From Punica granatum (lineage: Eukaryota; Streptophyta; Magnoliopsida; Myrtales; Lythraceae): a stretch of DNA of 64,000 nt. The stretch covers positions 32,768,811-32,832,810 of the forward strand of contig NC_045128.1 of assembly GCF_007655135.1 (NCBI RefSeq), written 5' to 3'. The position numbers and the translations under genes were made by a program. Below are positions 10,587-20,839 of this stretch, piece after piece; the first letter of the stretch is position 1; each line of letters opens with the position of its first letter. The notes under the pieces were generated by a model. It was given only the letters and a program-made list of their open reading frames with translations, ran no database searches and was not told the DNA's origin.

Positions 10587-12983
10587 TCATTCTGAAACGA
10601 TCGAGATCGTGCCACAGCTAGAGATGCTCCCATGGGTCTCATCGCATTGAGCAAGGGCCCGCTCCAGGTTCGCGACGATATCGGCAATCGTGGGGCGGTC
10701 CTTACTCTCTGCGTTCACAGAGTGCATTGCAGTGTAGGCTACGAGCTCGACTGCATCGACCTCGTTTAGTTCCGGGGGCCCCACCCTTGGGTCCAGCACC
10801 CGGATGACCTCTCCCGTCGCGATCGCGGGAACAGCGTAGTCGACCAAGCTGGTGGGCGTGCCACCGTCCTCCCCGTTCTTGAATATTGCCCTCTTCCCGG
10901 TCAGCAGCTCTAGAAGCACCATACCAAACCCATAGACGTCGCTCTTCGCCGTCAACACGTTCAGGCTGTAGTACTCCGGGTCGATGTATCCGACAGTCCC
11001 TGCAGCCTTGAACGGCCTGATGTCATGGGACGACCCGTCGCCCATCATCGAGAGCCCAAAATCCGACACCCGGGCAGTCCAATTCGCATCGAGCAATATG
11101 TTGGAGGACTTTATGTCCCTATGGATTATAGGAGGGACTGCATAGTTGTGCAGATACTCAATCCCTCGAGAGGCATCTAAGGCAATCTTAATCCTCATCC
11201 TCCACGAATTTAAGAAGCTACTGCTCTTCTCGACGTTGTTCTTGCCGTGCAAATGGTCGAAGAGTGCCCCGTTCTTCATGTACTCGTAGACAAGCAACCT
11301 CTCATCGTTCTCCTCGCAATACCCAACGAGCCGGACCAAATGCTTGTGGTGGAGACGGGACAAGAAAGCAAGCTCCGAGTCGAACGCGCTCTCCTTCTCC
11401 TGGAATTTCTTCATCTTCTCGCCTGTCTCACCCCGTTTGATTGCCACCTCTCGCCCGTCAGGAAGCTTGCCTCGGTACACTACCCCAAAGCTTCCCGCCC
11501 CAATCTTGTTCTCGAGGGAGAAGCCGTCTGTAGCCGAGGCGAGCTCGACGAAGGAGAATTCCTCAGCCTTGTCGGGGTGCTTTGAGGAGGTGCCGCTTCT
11601 CTGCCGCCTCATTGTGATTGCCCTCGAGGCCTGCCGTCTGAGGGTGGAGGACCGGGAGGGGGGGCTCGCGTTCGAATGTGACCCGCCATTGTTGTTAGAG
11701 GTGGCCCGAGTGATCGTGGGCTGGACCGAGTTATGGATTTTCTTGTGCCCGAAACAGCCGCGAACCCATAAGCAGTAGATCACGGAGCAAACGCCCACAA
11801 ACATCCCGACAGAGCCGATGATTGCAAAGGCCATCAGGCCCCTCCTTAAGGCCTTGGAAGGCGGAGAAGGGGCAGGTGAAGGCGGGAGGGGAGGTGGAAG
11901 AGGAGGAGGTTGACCAGGCGGTGTTATCGAAACATTGCAAGTTCTGCAAATGTTGCCATTACCAGAGCAGAGCATCTGATCCAGAAGATAATTCCCGCAA
12001 GGAGAACAGTCTTCTCCTTGGACACAAGGCCCGGGAAGGATCAGCCCTTCCAGTGGCAGCTGCAGTCCTCCTGGAGGCCAACCCCTGCCCCAGCACATGA
12101 CCGATAAGTTGCCAGTCACGAGGCCGCAGGTGAAGCTCGAGCCTGACACGATCGTCTCGAACGAACCATTCACCGGGTACTGCACCACACCGCCCCAGCA
12201 CACAACTGTCTTGTTCCTTGATCGAATACCGCAGCTATGGTTCTCCCCCAGAGACAACATTGAGTATTCGAAACTCGAATTAAAAGGAACATTCAATTGA
12301 CCACTCTCATTGCTCCCTTTACAAATCACAAACCCTGCCGCGTTCAACCCACAGGCGTGTGAGCTCCCTAACGTGAGACTAGCCATGGGAATGACACCAA
12401 ATCCGTTTTGGATTAAAGCTACAACCGGAAGATTGCTGCCCCAGCAGCGTACCCGGCTTGAATTGGCCAGAATCCCACAGGAAAACCCGGACCCAGAAGA
12501 AATCGACGTGAATTGCTCGTCATCTAAGGGCAATTCGAATGAGCGACCAGCCCTCCAGCATTCGATTTTTCGAGTGGCGTTAACAATCGCGCAAATGTGG
12601 TCGTCACCGACCGAGATGGTCGCCAATGGAACAGAGGCGTTTATATACAGTCTCTTCGGAGAGAGGACGGTCGAGTTGAGGTTAGTGTCCCAGCAGAAGA
12701 AGCTGCCGCCGCCCTCTCGGAGGCCGCAGAAATATGACCGGTCACCGGAGATGGCAGAGAATGAGACGTTGGGCGGGACGGCGAGAGCCACGGATTGCCC
12801 GCTGCGGAAGCATTGGATGTTCCTGATTGGACGGGCAGCGGAGATACCGCAAACGGTAAGCGAGTCAGAAGCGACGGCGAGGGTGGCGCCGGAGCCGAGG
12901 GCGTGGACCGAGGGAGGGGAGAGGGAGGCGAGGACGAGGAAGGCGGAGAGGACGGCGACGGCGGCGGTGGGGAGAGGAGTCAT
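10587..12983 (-). CDS. CCR3: CRINKLY4-related receptor-like serine/threonine kinase (CCR3/CCR4 type)
   Basis: A single intronless frame of 798 aa. Order: signal peptide (about 1-28); extracellular seven-bladed RCC1-like 'crinkly' repeats (about 32-300) with recurring FxCG and CWG/CxG motifs; a short Cys-rich TNFR-like segment (320-349, CxxxxxCxxC); a proline-rich linker (355-376); one membrane helix (about 382-404); and a cytosolic kinase domain (about 494-770). The kinase has the glycine loop GAGSFG (495-500), VAIK Lys516, HRD with Asp623, DFG 641-643 and a DPEYY activation-segment end, so it should be active. In known relatives this class signals at the cell surface. The gene lies between the PLC and HAD phosphatase genes, as CCR3 does in Arabidopsis; CCR4 remains possible on sequence alone. 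Start ATG at 12983 is followed directly by the signal peptide. A shuffled pseudogene copy lies at 18271-18989. Confidence 0.95.
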   Translation of the reverse strand: MTPLPTAAVAVLSAFLVLASLSPPSVHALGSGATLAVASDSLTVCGISAARPIRNIQCFRSGQSVALAVPPNVSFSAISGDRSYFCGLREGGGSFFCWDTNLNSTVLSPKRLYINASVPLATISVGDDHICAIVNATRKIECWRAGRSFELPLDDEQFTSISSGSGFSCGILANSSRVRCWGSNLPVVALIQNGFGVIPMASLTLGSSHACGLNAAGFVICKGSNESGQLNVPFNSSFEYSMLSLGENHSCGIRSRNKTVVCWGGVVQYPVNGSFETIVSGSSFTCGLVTGNLSVMCWGRGWPPGGLQLPLEGLILPGPCVQGEDCSPCGNYLLDQMLCSGNGNICRTCNVSITPPGQPPPLPPPLPPSPAPSPPSKALRRGLMAFAIIGSVGMFVGVCSVIYCLWVRGCFGHKKIHNSVQPTITRATSNNNGGSHSNASPPSRSSTLRRQASRAITMRRQRSGTSSKHPDKAEEFSFVELASATDGFSLENKIGAGSFGVVYRGKLPDGREVAIKRGETGEKMKKFQEKESAFDSELAFLSRLHHKHLVRLVGYCEENDERLLVYEYMKNGALFDHLHGKNNVEKSSSFLNSWRMRIKIALDASRGIEYLHNYAVPPIIHRDIKSSNILLDANWTARVSDFGLSMMGDGSSHDIRPFKAAGTVGYIDPEYYSLNVLTAKSDVYGFGMVLLELLTGKRAIFKNGEDGGTPTSLVDYAVPAIATGEVIRVLDPRVGPPELNEVDAVELVAYTAMHSVNAESKDRPTIADIVANLERALAQCDETHGSISSCGTISIVSE

Positions 12984-13180
12984 TTAAAGAGGCGGGTGGT
13001 GGTGAGGTTCGGCGGGTTCGGTCCGATGATTCATTGGGTGAGATAAGAGAGAAGGAGAGAGCAGAGATGAGAGAGAAAGAGGAGAGAGAATGTGAAGAGA
13101 GAGAGAGAGAGAGAGAGGTGAGGTTTCATTAAGGTTTCTGAATTCAGATGAAGAAGAAGAAGAAGAAGAAAAAGAACTGT
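12984..13180 (-). promoter_or_regulatory. CCR 5'UTR region with GA and GAA simple repeats
   Basis: Upstream of the CCR start, on its minus-strand leader side, lies a GA tract (about 13096-13118) and a GAA tract (about 13149-13172). On the coding strand they read CT and TTC. Such CT/TTC-rich 5' leaders are common in plant genes; the role is inferred. Confidence 0.45.
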
Positions 13181-14127
13181 TACTTACAGACCCTTTAGGA
13201 CGTGTTTGGATACGACAGCTATGTTTTTTTTTTCCTTCTACATTTTTTTTTCTCCGTTTGTTATTTTCTTTAATTGCTTCTAAGAAATTTCCATATGCAG
13301 AAAGATGCGTTCTTCTTTCTGTGAAAAAGACATCACATTCATGGTTTTTGCAACCATAAGATGAATACTTAGCAAAATTAAGACCAAAATGAAGGAGAAT
13401 CGGTCCCGAGTTATCTATCTATGCCTTCGTTTGTGCGATTGGATTTCAGTATCGCACCATCTGACTCTGTTGCAGTTGATGCCGTATTAGCAAAGCCGAA
13501 TCGATGATTGAATCACTGAATTTCCTAAATTCTTGAATGGTGATGGTACACTTATCTTGTTAGTTATTTTAATCGTGATTTATGACTTCTTTTGGCCCCA
13601 TACTTCACCAACTTTTGTAAAATGAAAGATCTTGCAAATATACCAAAAACTGATGCGGTAAAATTTCTTTTACTTTGTGTGAGATTCATGTCTTTCTTCA
13701 AATTTTGCACGTTAAAGTCTTTATCTAATATAGTGTCTAGCTACTATCATCTCATAAATTAATGGTATACAGGAAAAAATTGTGATGAGATAAATAATAA
13801 GTTACCAAAAAAAATCAATTTATCTTATCGATAAATGTATCGACTTTCGTCACGATTTACTATAACCTTCGCGTGTATTGTCTTTCTTCAAATTTTGCGG
13901 GTTGAATACGATATCTAGCATAAAATCTAGCTACTATTATCTCATAAGTTAATGTCGTATTGGGAAAATTACGACATATGAGTAATAAGTTACAAAAGAT
14001 CATCGATTTAGGTTTATCTTATCGATAAAAATATCAAATTTCGTCACATATTACTATATTTTCGCCCATAGTATTTCCATGATAAAAGTTCTTATCGACC
14101 ACAAAAATATATAGATATATATTTGTA
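13181..14127. other. Spacer upstream of CCR with a ~190-bp tandem duplication
   Basis: No gene is supported. Two imperfect tandem units start at 13689 and 13879 (period 190). Each opens TGTCTTTCTTCAAATTTTGC and contains TCTAGCTACTAT, ATCTCATAA.TTAATG and CTTATCGATAAA. Confidence 0.6.
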
Positions 14128-14343
14128 TACTTTCATAGTTCTTTTTTTTTTTTGCTAACCTGGGGTGTACGGATTTTGTCCGACTAATTCCCGAGGCTCC
14201 GTGAACTCCCGGCAGCGCACAGAACGGGTAATCACGCCAAAAACGTTCCAGTGGCTCTAAGGAATTTCAAACTCAAGATCGGATCGATACTTGAACTCAT
14301 CCTTTATCACTAAATCAAACTCCTTAGTGGTACTTTCATAGTT
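14128..14343 (-). mobile_element. SINE-like retroposon with a 13-bp target-site duplication
   Basis: A 190-bp insert (14141-14330) begins with a T tract on the + strand, meaning a poly-A tail on the minus strand. It is flanked by perfect 13-bp direct repeats TACTTTCATAGTT at 14128-14140 and 14331-14343. The insert is GC-richer than its surroundings. The poly-A tail and target-site duplication show retroposition; the tRNA-derived origin is inferred from weak A/B-box-like sequence. Confidence 0.8.
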
Positions 14344-15712
14344 TCATTAGTTTGCGACATTGTTTCTTGTTTTGGAATCACCGATCAAGCACAAGCACGG
14401 CAGCTTAGCAAATGTAGTGCTGTACAATCTCTACAGCCCCTCTTGAGTTGGAATACGTGGATTACTCACCCTGGCGGAGTGCCACGTGTCAAAGATGACT
14501 ATCTTATTTTTTAACCGAAAAATTTTTGAGTCGAACAGTTGAATATTTAATCGTTGTATTCCGTATAAAATATTTTCGTACTCATAGAATAATATTTTGT
14601 ACAAGGATAATAACGTTTCGTACAAAATAATTAATCGAATGAATCAGTCAATTGATATTTTATATGAATTTTTTTCATATTTGAAGAATAACGTTTCGCA
14701 CAAAAGAAAATAATGTTTGGTAGGGAGAACTCGTTTGAATATTCAGCTGCTGTATGCAATATTGCGTTGGTGAGCCGGATGGCTATATTTGACACGTCTT
14801 GTGTCGTGGGATGTGGCCCAGAGCACGTGCCTGAAATCATTAAATCATGCTCCACGTTTGCATCTTTATGCATATTTTCTATAATAGAAAAGAAAAAAAA
14901 AGCGGCTTGAAAATTTATATATTTCCCTTATTCTTCATTTTTACATTGTCCTTCTAAAAGATTGTTCTTTTATTTCTCGATTTGTTTCTTTTATTAATTT
15001 AGTCAAATATTACGGCAGCATTTAATATGACATAACTTGCACTTCTAGAACTATTTGATTATGTGTTCGATGATATATTATGGGGTTGATCTACAATACA
15101 AAGGTTGAAAATATATGTACGGTATATGCAAGCAAATTACTTATAATTTTTGGAGTAGATTACTTAATCTCAAGTAATTTACTTGTTTTTTTGCATAATT
15201 TACTTGAGTTATACTTAAATTATTTGAAAATTTTCAAAAAAATACGTGTATGAACCGTACGTGCATTTCAATGGAATTTGCCGTCGTTGCCATAATTTTA
15301 TGGTATATTTTTGGGTGAAGATAAATTGATTAGTCGAAGAATATTGATATTAAAATTTTACATTTTTTTTTGGGTTGAAAAAAATTCTACAACTGATGGG
15401 CCAGAGGGTTGGGTCTAGTCTAGGCAGCTTTCTATTTCGGTTGTGGCAGGGTCAATTACGTTTGAGGACTGGCCAGAAAGTAAGTAGTAAGTACTAAGAA
15501 AGTAAACGGTGGCTGCTAAAAAATTTTGATTTTTTTTTCCTTTTATTTAATAACACGACAGGGGATATCCGGGCTTCGACGTGTCCCGTGTTGTTGACAC
15601 CTTACGGGCTCATTGGACAGATAAGTTTAGCTATATGGAACATGCAACTGGTTCAAGAATTTACATTATTGTGGATTAATTTTTGTGGGATGACATACAA
15701 TGGATTGAGATA
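14344..15712. other. Gene-free AT-rich spacer
   Basis: I see no coding region. The sequence from about 14420 to 14880 has repeated 'ataatgttt / ataacgttt' motifs and ACACGTGTC-like sites, but no boundaries. Short ORFs here lack codon structure or family resemblance. Confidence 0.45.
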
Positions 15713-15830
15713 TGTTGTCCCACTCCCACATGAAAAAATTGATAAAGAAACCATAAATTTATACGAGACTTGGGTCCGATAACCTATTAACTTAAACTTT
15801 TGAGTTGTAGATGAACTCAAGTTTATGTAA
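15713..15830 (+). mobile_element. LTR-like fragment, small LTR family copy 1
   Basis: Begins TGTTGTCCCACTCCCACATG and continues with 'ataaatttatacgagacttgg' and 'taacttaaacttttgag'. This parallels the LTR at 16504-16644 in the same order and orientation. Only the 5' half is convincing. Confidence 0.4.
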
Positions 15831-15897
15831 GTACAAGTGAGAATTTTTACAATGCACAACATCTGCATAACATAAAACCTAAACTGATAAGAGCATC

Positions 15898-16205
15898 ATT
15901 AAATTCTCATTGGGTTTATACAAGTTTGGATCCATTTTCACTTAAAGGCTCAAGTTAATATAAGTAATGGTATTCAAATCTCATATAAACCCATTGTGTT
16001 CTTACATTTTTTCTATGTGGGATCAATACTCTCTCAACACCCGTCGTCACGAACAACGTGTAATCTATTTCTACCTATACGTCGTCACGTGCCCTTAAAC
16101 AGCCACCTTCACAACTAACCTCGAGCTAAGCATATTGGGTCTGCCGAGGTGTGGGTGCGCACACACGCGTAGATGCTCATACGCGTAACCTGAGCTTTGA
16201 TACCA
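15898..16205 (-). mobile_element. Small TRIM-like LTR element, minus orientation
   Basis: On the minus strand, a primer-binding-site-like TGGTATCAAAGC (16194-16205), similar to the common plant initiator-Met tRNA PBS, is followed by about 155 bp of non-coding internal sequence. Then comes an LTR-like block from TGTTG at about 16039 to about 15898. The size (LTR about 140 bp, no ORF) fits a terminal-repeat retrotransposon in miniature. Its upstream LTR is truncated and merges into the palindromic core at 16206-16274. Confidence 0.5.
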
Positions 16206-16644
16206 TATTAAATTTTCATAGGCTTATATGGATCTAGGCCCATATCAAGCTAATAAACCCATGAAAATTCAATATGATATCATAGCACAGGTTACGCGTA
16301 TGCGCACCAATAGGTGTGTGCGCACTCACACCATTCCAGGCCCAATTCGTCTAAGTTGAGCCAAGAGTGCGGCTCGTAGTAGTCTCCCATCGCCCGAGTA
16401 CGGAAGATGAGCATGACTCGAGGTCAGTTGTTGAGAGCGAGTGTCCAAAGGCACGTCACAACGTGTAGGCAAAAAAAGACCACGCGTTACACGTGAGGAC
16501 GGGTGTTGGGAATTATAAAGACCAACATGGAAAAAATGAAAGAATAATTATGAATTTATATGAGATTTGGATATGAATACTTATCAGTTTGAGTTTGTAA
16601 GTGGATATGGATTTAGGTCCATATAAGCCTACGCTTATTCAATA
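16206..16644 (+). mobile_element. Small TRIM-like LTR element, plus orientation, head-to-head with its neighbour
   Basis: The truncated upstream LTR (to 16274) is followed by a PBS-like TGATATCATAGC (16275-16286) and the same ACAGGTTACGCGTATG block seen inverted in the left element. After about 217 bp of internal sequence, a 3' LTR starts at 16504 (TGTTGGGAATTATAAAG) and ends near 16644. Together with 15898-16205 this makes an imperfect inverted repeat of about 750 bp centred near 16240. Confidence 0.5.
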
Positions 16645-17745
16645 AGCCTAAAGTCGGTCGAGGGAGAGTTGGATGAAGGTTAAACTAGATAAGCTAGATT
16701 TTCTGGAAGAGCTGGAAGAGGCGCCTCACGAGACAAACATCTAGCTTATCGCGTCGCACAACTATAAGAGGAAGTTTATAATCCTTTTGGCTTGAAATTT
16801 TGCTGTCCTTTTGATCTTCCACCCTACGTCTTATATTATATAGATTCATGCCGAACTGTAGTCCTGCTTATATGCTCGAACGTTGCCCATGCATCCTATG
16901 GTTTATCGTCACGCGGTTGATCGATCGAATATTTATTCCCAAAAAAAAGCTGTTTATTAGATCATCATCTCATTCTCATCACATTCCGTGAACTGCATTC
17001 GTTCTTCTTTATCACTTTGCCTTTTCATTATTTAAGCTCAGACAGTATCAGCATGTCCCATCTTTTTGTCGATCTAATGTGCGCTGTTAAGTCCCACAAT
17101 GTATATTGAAGAATCTCAATTAATTCGACGTGAACAACAGTTAATAAAGGGAACAGAAAGTATTAGGGTGCTGCCTTACTGGACACTTTTACTTGTTCTT
17201 TCTTCTGTCCAATGTTAATTTGTTTATTTCTCTTGTCCCTCTTATTTGGTTCTGTGGTTCTGTCCCTTTATTAATCATGTTCCCCTTTTTTGCTGCCGTA
17301 AGGCCTCATTTCGAGCATTCAGGCTCTAAATTATTAGTGGATACGCGACATCATTTATTTAAAGCTAAATGTGGTCCCTTTCTTAGTTCGAAATCGTTAA
17401 AGTTGGTGGTCTGACCTGACGCACGCACTTGGTCCGGCCCAGAGTTTTTCAGGGTCGTACGGGTCTGGCTGAGTCGAAAGCGATGGCTCGCGAAGAGACC
17501 CATGCTGTCTCCAGAGGAAACAGTCAATCGAAGGAACGTTTTCGAAAGATCGGAAACGGTCTTGTTGTGAATTCAGACCAACAGAAAAGTCTGAAAGGAC
17601 CAAGTCGTTTTCTTATCATTCGTGAATTTGCATTGCCCCTCGAAACTAAACGGTCAAAATGGATTAGTTCTCACTTAAGATTTTCAAGAATAAAAACTGA
17701 TGACTTAAATGCTGCTCATTGCTCGGTCAGCCAATGATTCTGTAT
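16645..17745 (+). repeat. Inverted segmental duplication, arm A
   Basis: This block matches, in reverse complement, 20840-22700. Anchors: 17190-17260 with 21330-21400; 17465-17500 with 21095-21135; 17655-17705 with 20845-20915; 16690-16760 with about 22600-22690. Arm A lacks the part of arm B spanning phosphatase exons 5-6 (about 21880-22555). It therefore carries only intron and 3'-flank sequence of that gene. Many substitutions and small indels indicate age. I recognise no gene in it. Confidence 0.8.
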
Positions 17746-18270
17746 CAGTTTTTTTATAATGCATCATGATTAGAAAATGCACTTTTAATTCTCAAGCTTA
17801 CCTTATTTTTATACTTTTGTCCTAAAATTTATTTTATTTTCTATCAAACTTTATCCTGGACATTGTGCGATTAGTTCCTATCGTCTATTTTTTCCATCCA
17901 AAAAGTTCGTTAAAATATTTTTTTAAATAATTTTTTATTGAATATCGAAAAAAAGTTAATAAAATAATTAAAAAGAAAAAGAAAAAGAAAACAATCAGAG
18001 AAGGCAGGGGGAGGGATGGCCGGGGGCGAGGTTCCCTCCCCCCACGAATCGAGGGTTCCCATGGTTTGATTATAGGAGGGTGTGCAGAGTTAAAGTAAAT
18101 TTGATTTTGATTATGAAAAAAGACAAATGATTGTGTAGTGTGTTGAGTTAAAGTTAAAGTTAAAATTTTTGACTTGGAAAATGTGTATTTTTGTCGTGTA
18201 GTGTGTCGAGTTAAAGTTAAAGTTAAAATTTTTGTGATTTTAACTGCGAAACCAAATGAAGCATTAATTA
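17746..18270. other. Spacer with a MITE-like repeat (family X copy 1)
   Basis: A GC-rich GGGGGAGGGATGGCCGGGGG patch lies at about 18006-18030. At about 18085-18245 is a repeat built on AAAATGTGTATTTTTGTCG and GTGTGTTGAGTTAAAGTT, recurring at 26735-26945. No gene is supported. Confidence 0.5.
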
Positions 18271-18989
18271 CTCTTCAAGCATCTAAGGCAATCTTAATCC
18301 TCATCTTCCACAAATTGAAGAGACTACTGCTCTTCTCGACGTTGTTTTTATTGTGCAAACGCATTTAATTTAGTTTTTTAAATAAATATCATAATATGTA
18401 AATAAATATACATAATATTATTTTCTGAATTAATATCCTCCAATCAATGTTTCGGGTGATCGTAGGCTGGACAGAGCTATGAATTTCCGGGTGATCACGG
18501 AGGAGAAGCCCCCAAAATGTTCCAATTGATCCGATGACCGCAAAGGCTGTTAAGGCCCTGCATGGTGGAAATGGAAGAAGAGGAGGAGAAGGGAGGAATA
18601 GCCCTTCCAGCAGCACCTGTTGCCCTACAACGGGCCAACCCGTGCCCTAGCACATGACTGATAGTTTATTTAGTCATGAGTCCGCAGGTAAAGTTCGAAC
18701 CCGACATCATTTTCTCGAACCAGCCATTCACCGGGTATTGCGCCATATTACCCCAGTGCACCACCGTGTTGTTCCTTGACCGAATTCCACAGTTATGCTT
18801 TCCCCCGAGAGATAGTATCCAGTATTCGTAACCCGATCAGTGTTTTTACAGTGCCTGCTGCAGCCCTCCGAGGTGCCAATCCGTGCCCCGACACATGACC
18901 GATGAGTTGAGCTTGCAGGTGAAGCTCCCTCAGGTGAGAGTAGCCATGGACATGTCACGGAATCTGTTTTGGATTAAAGCTACAGCCTA
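18271..18989 (-). pseudogene. Shuffled pseudogene fragments of the CCR receptor kinase
   Basis: Pieces match the intact CCR gene at 10587-12983 in the same orientation. 18275-18360 matches the kinase piece at 11175-11255. 18450-18600 matches the membrane-helix region (about 11700-11890). 18600-18835 matches the last ectodomain repeats (about 12035-12275). 18845-18905 again matches about 12055-12115. 18925-18985 matches about 12363-12425. Order is mostly kept on the minus strand, but the middle of the kinase and the Cys-rich segment are missing, one ectodomain piece is present twice, and the frame is broken throughout. It cannot encode a receptor. It lies between the two arms of the inverted duplication. 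Confidence 0.85.
18363..18450. repeat. 88-bp direct repeat, copy 1 (copy 2 at 19405-19492)
   Basis: Both copies run from TTTAATTTAGTTTTT to CTCCAATCAATGTTT with a few mismatches. Copy 1 interrupts the CCR pseudogene between its kinase and membrane-helix pieces; copy 2 lies about 400 bp beyond the other end of the fragment. Confidence 0.7.
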
Positions 18990-20839
18990 AAAATTGTTAT
19001 TATTAACAATAGTTTAATACCATAACACTAACACATATCCAAATATGTATGCACAAATACATGTATATGTATGTATGTATGTATCTACATGTTTGAGCAA
19101 AGGGAAGAGAAGATCCATAGTACTCAATATTAAATATTTTCAATGATAGAGACGTTTCACTACTTTTGTATGATGTATTTTAGAAGATATAGATTTAGAG
19201 TAGATACATCATGTATCTCTTTAACAATATTAAATGTATCTCTTTAACATAATTTAAGGCCATAAAATTGACACTTGAAAACACAACTATAGAAAAAAAA
19301 ATTTACTTTTAATTCATTTACCAATTGACGTTTCAAATGAAGATATATTATTTTCGATTGGAAATCAAACATGTTTGCATTACTAAACTAATTAAAATAC
19401 AACATTTAATTTAGTTTTTAAATAAATTTCATAATATGTAAATAAACACTCATAATATTGTTTTCTGAATTAATCTTCTCCAATCAATGTTTGTAATACA
19501 ATGAAACATAAATGTAATTAAAATCTAGAAATACTTAATAGGAAACTATAATGAAAATTATAATCGATATTCAAACTAGCATTCATATGAATATTTGCCG
19601 TTGAAATTATTAATGTTTTAAATTTTCTATAATGAAGATAAGGAGAAAATTAATTAAATTATTAGTGTATATATATATATAAAAGTTTCTTCATCTTTAC
19701 CCTATTGATGTTAAAAGTTATCTATATACTTAAATTGCTGCAACATATCAATAAAAGCAGAAAACTACATCCAACATCTTTTTAAAATATTTGAGAGCTT
19801 CAACTTCTATAACAAAAATTTATATTTATTCGATGAATAAAAATTTCAAGATTCTTTTGTTATGAATTATTTTAAGAGAATATAATTAAAATTTGCTGAT
19901 TTTTTACATAAAATAAAATAAAATATTTATTTTATACATTTAGTGCATAATAAATATATTAATTCTATTTTACAGTATGGATTATATAAACCCATTTTCA
20001 CATTGATCGGTCATTGAGCCAAAGAATTAGGTCATACCATGTAATTAACATCATGAAGATGGTTTCATCAACGAGGTATCTCAACCTGCTCTTGATGCTT
20101 CTCCCACTCGGAGTGAAGAAGAGAGTCTCATAGTCGTCACAGTATCTCATATCAACTGTTACTAACGTATATAATTTGGTGCGTGGATTGGACCTCTCAT
20201 TTCACTGTAAGTTTAATACTGATACTGAGATGCCCAGATGTTTTGATATAACTAGGTTCACCAATTTGAGTTCCAACCAGATGAGTGAGGGACTACGATA
20301 TATACATGTAGCTTTGGATGGACCAGTGCATTGCACTATATTTTTTTTTTTTAGGGTGAATCTAGGGGCCTAAGCCCGAGTTTTATTAGAAAACGTAAAT
20401 CAGAAATTGCACTATTTCGATATATATGTCCAGAACATGGATATGAACCAATGCACCTTCTGTAAATGGGCCATAGATAAAATAAAAAATAAAAAATTAC
20501 CGAGAAATACTGAGAAAATTAAGAGGTATTTGATATCCTTTTTCATGAAAATTTTCTATTCATTCTCAAAAGATTTATATATTATTTATTGCTCGCGAAG
20601 CAAGAGTTTGAAAAAATATATATAATGCCACTTGAATTTGGCATAGCTGCTGTTATCCATCTGCTGATGCTGTCCATAAAGCGTGCGAATTTTGCATACT
20701 ATAGTGGCATAGCTATGCCTTAAAACTTGTCATATTAGAAAGCTCCCCAAACACACCCTTGCATTGCAGTAGAGGGAAATAGAGGGAGAGACTCTCCCTC
20801 TCCCTCTCCCTCCTCTCCCTCCAAATCCATCCTCCCAAA
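18990..20839. other. AT-rich gene-free spacer
   Basis: Contains a GTAT microsatellite at about 19068-19083, the second copy of the 88-bp direct repeat (19405-19492), a TA tract near 19670-19680, a T-tract-headed fragment at 20341-20400 that may be a retroposon tail, and a CTCCCT-rich tract at about 20790-20820. No coding region is supported. Confidence 0.5.

Noticed and set aside
11247..13046. Several plus-strand ORFs of 65-225 codons opposite the CCR gene
   Set aside because: They are antisense shadows of the GC-rich intronless CCR frame; none has a domain or plausible start context.
17429..17737. 102-codon ORF in inverted-duplication arm A, with MAREET start conserved in arm B
   Set aside because: The arm B counterpart hits an early stop and the frames diverge after about 15 codons; no family resemblance. 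It is conserved only because the DNA is duplicated.
18728..18958. 76-codon minus-strand ORF near 18.8 kb
   Set aside because: It lies in the CCR pseudogene and is not in the CCR reading frame; a decay by-product.
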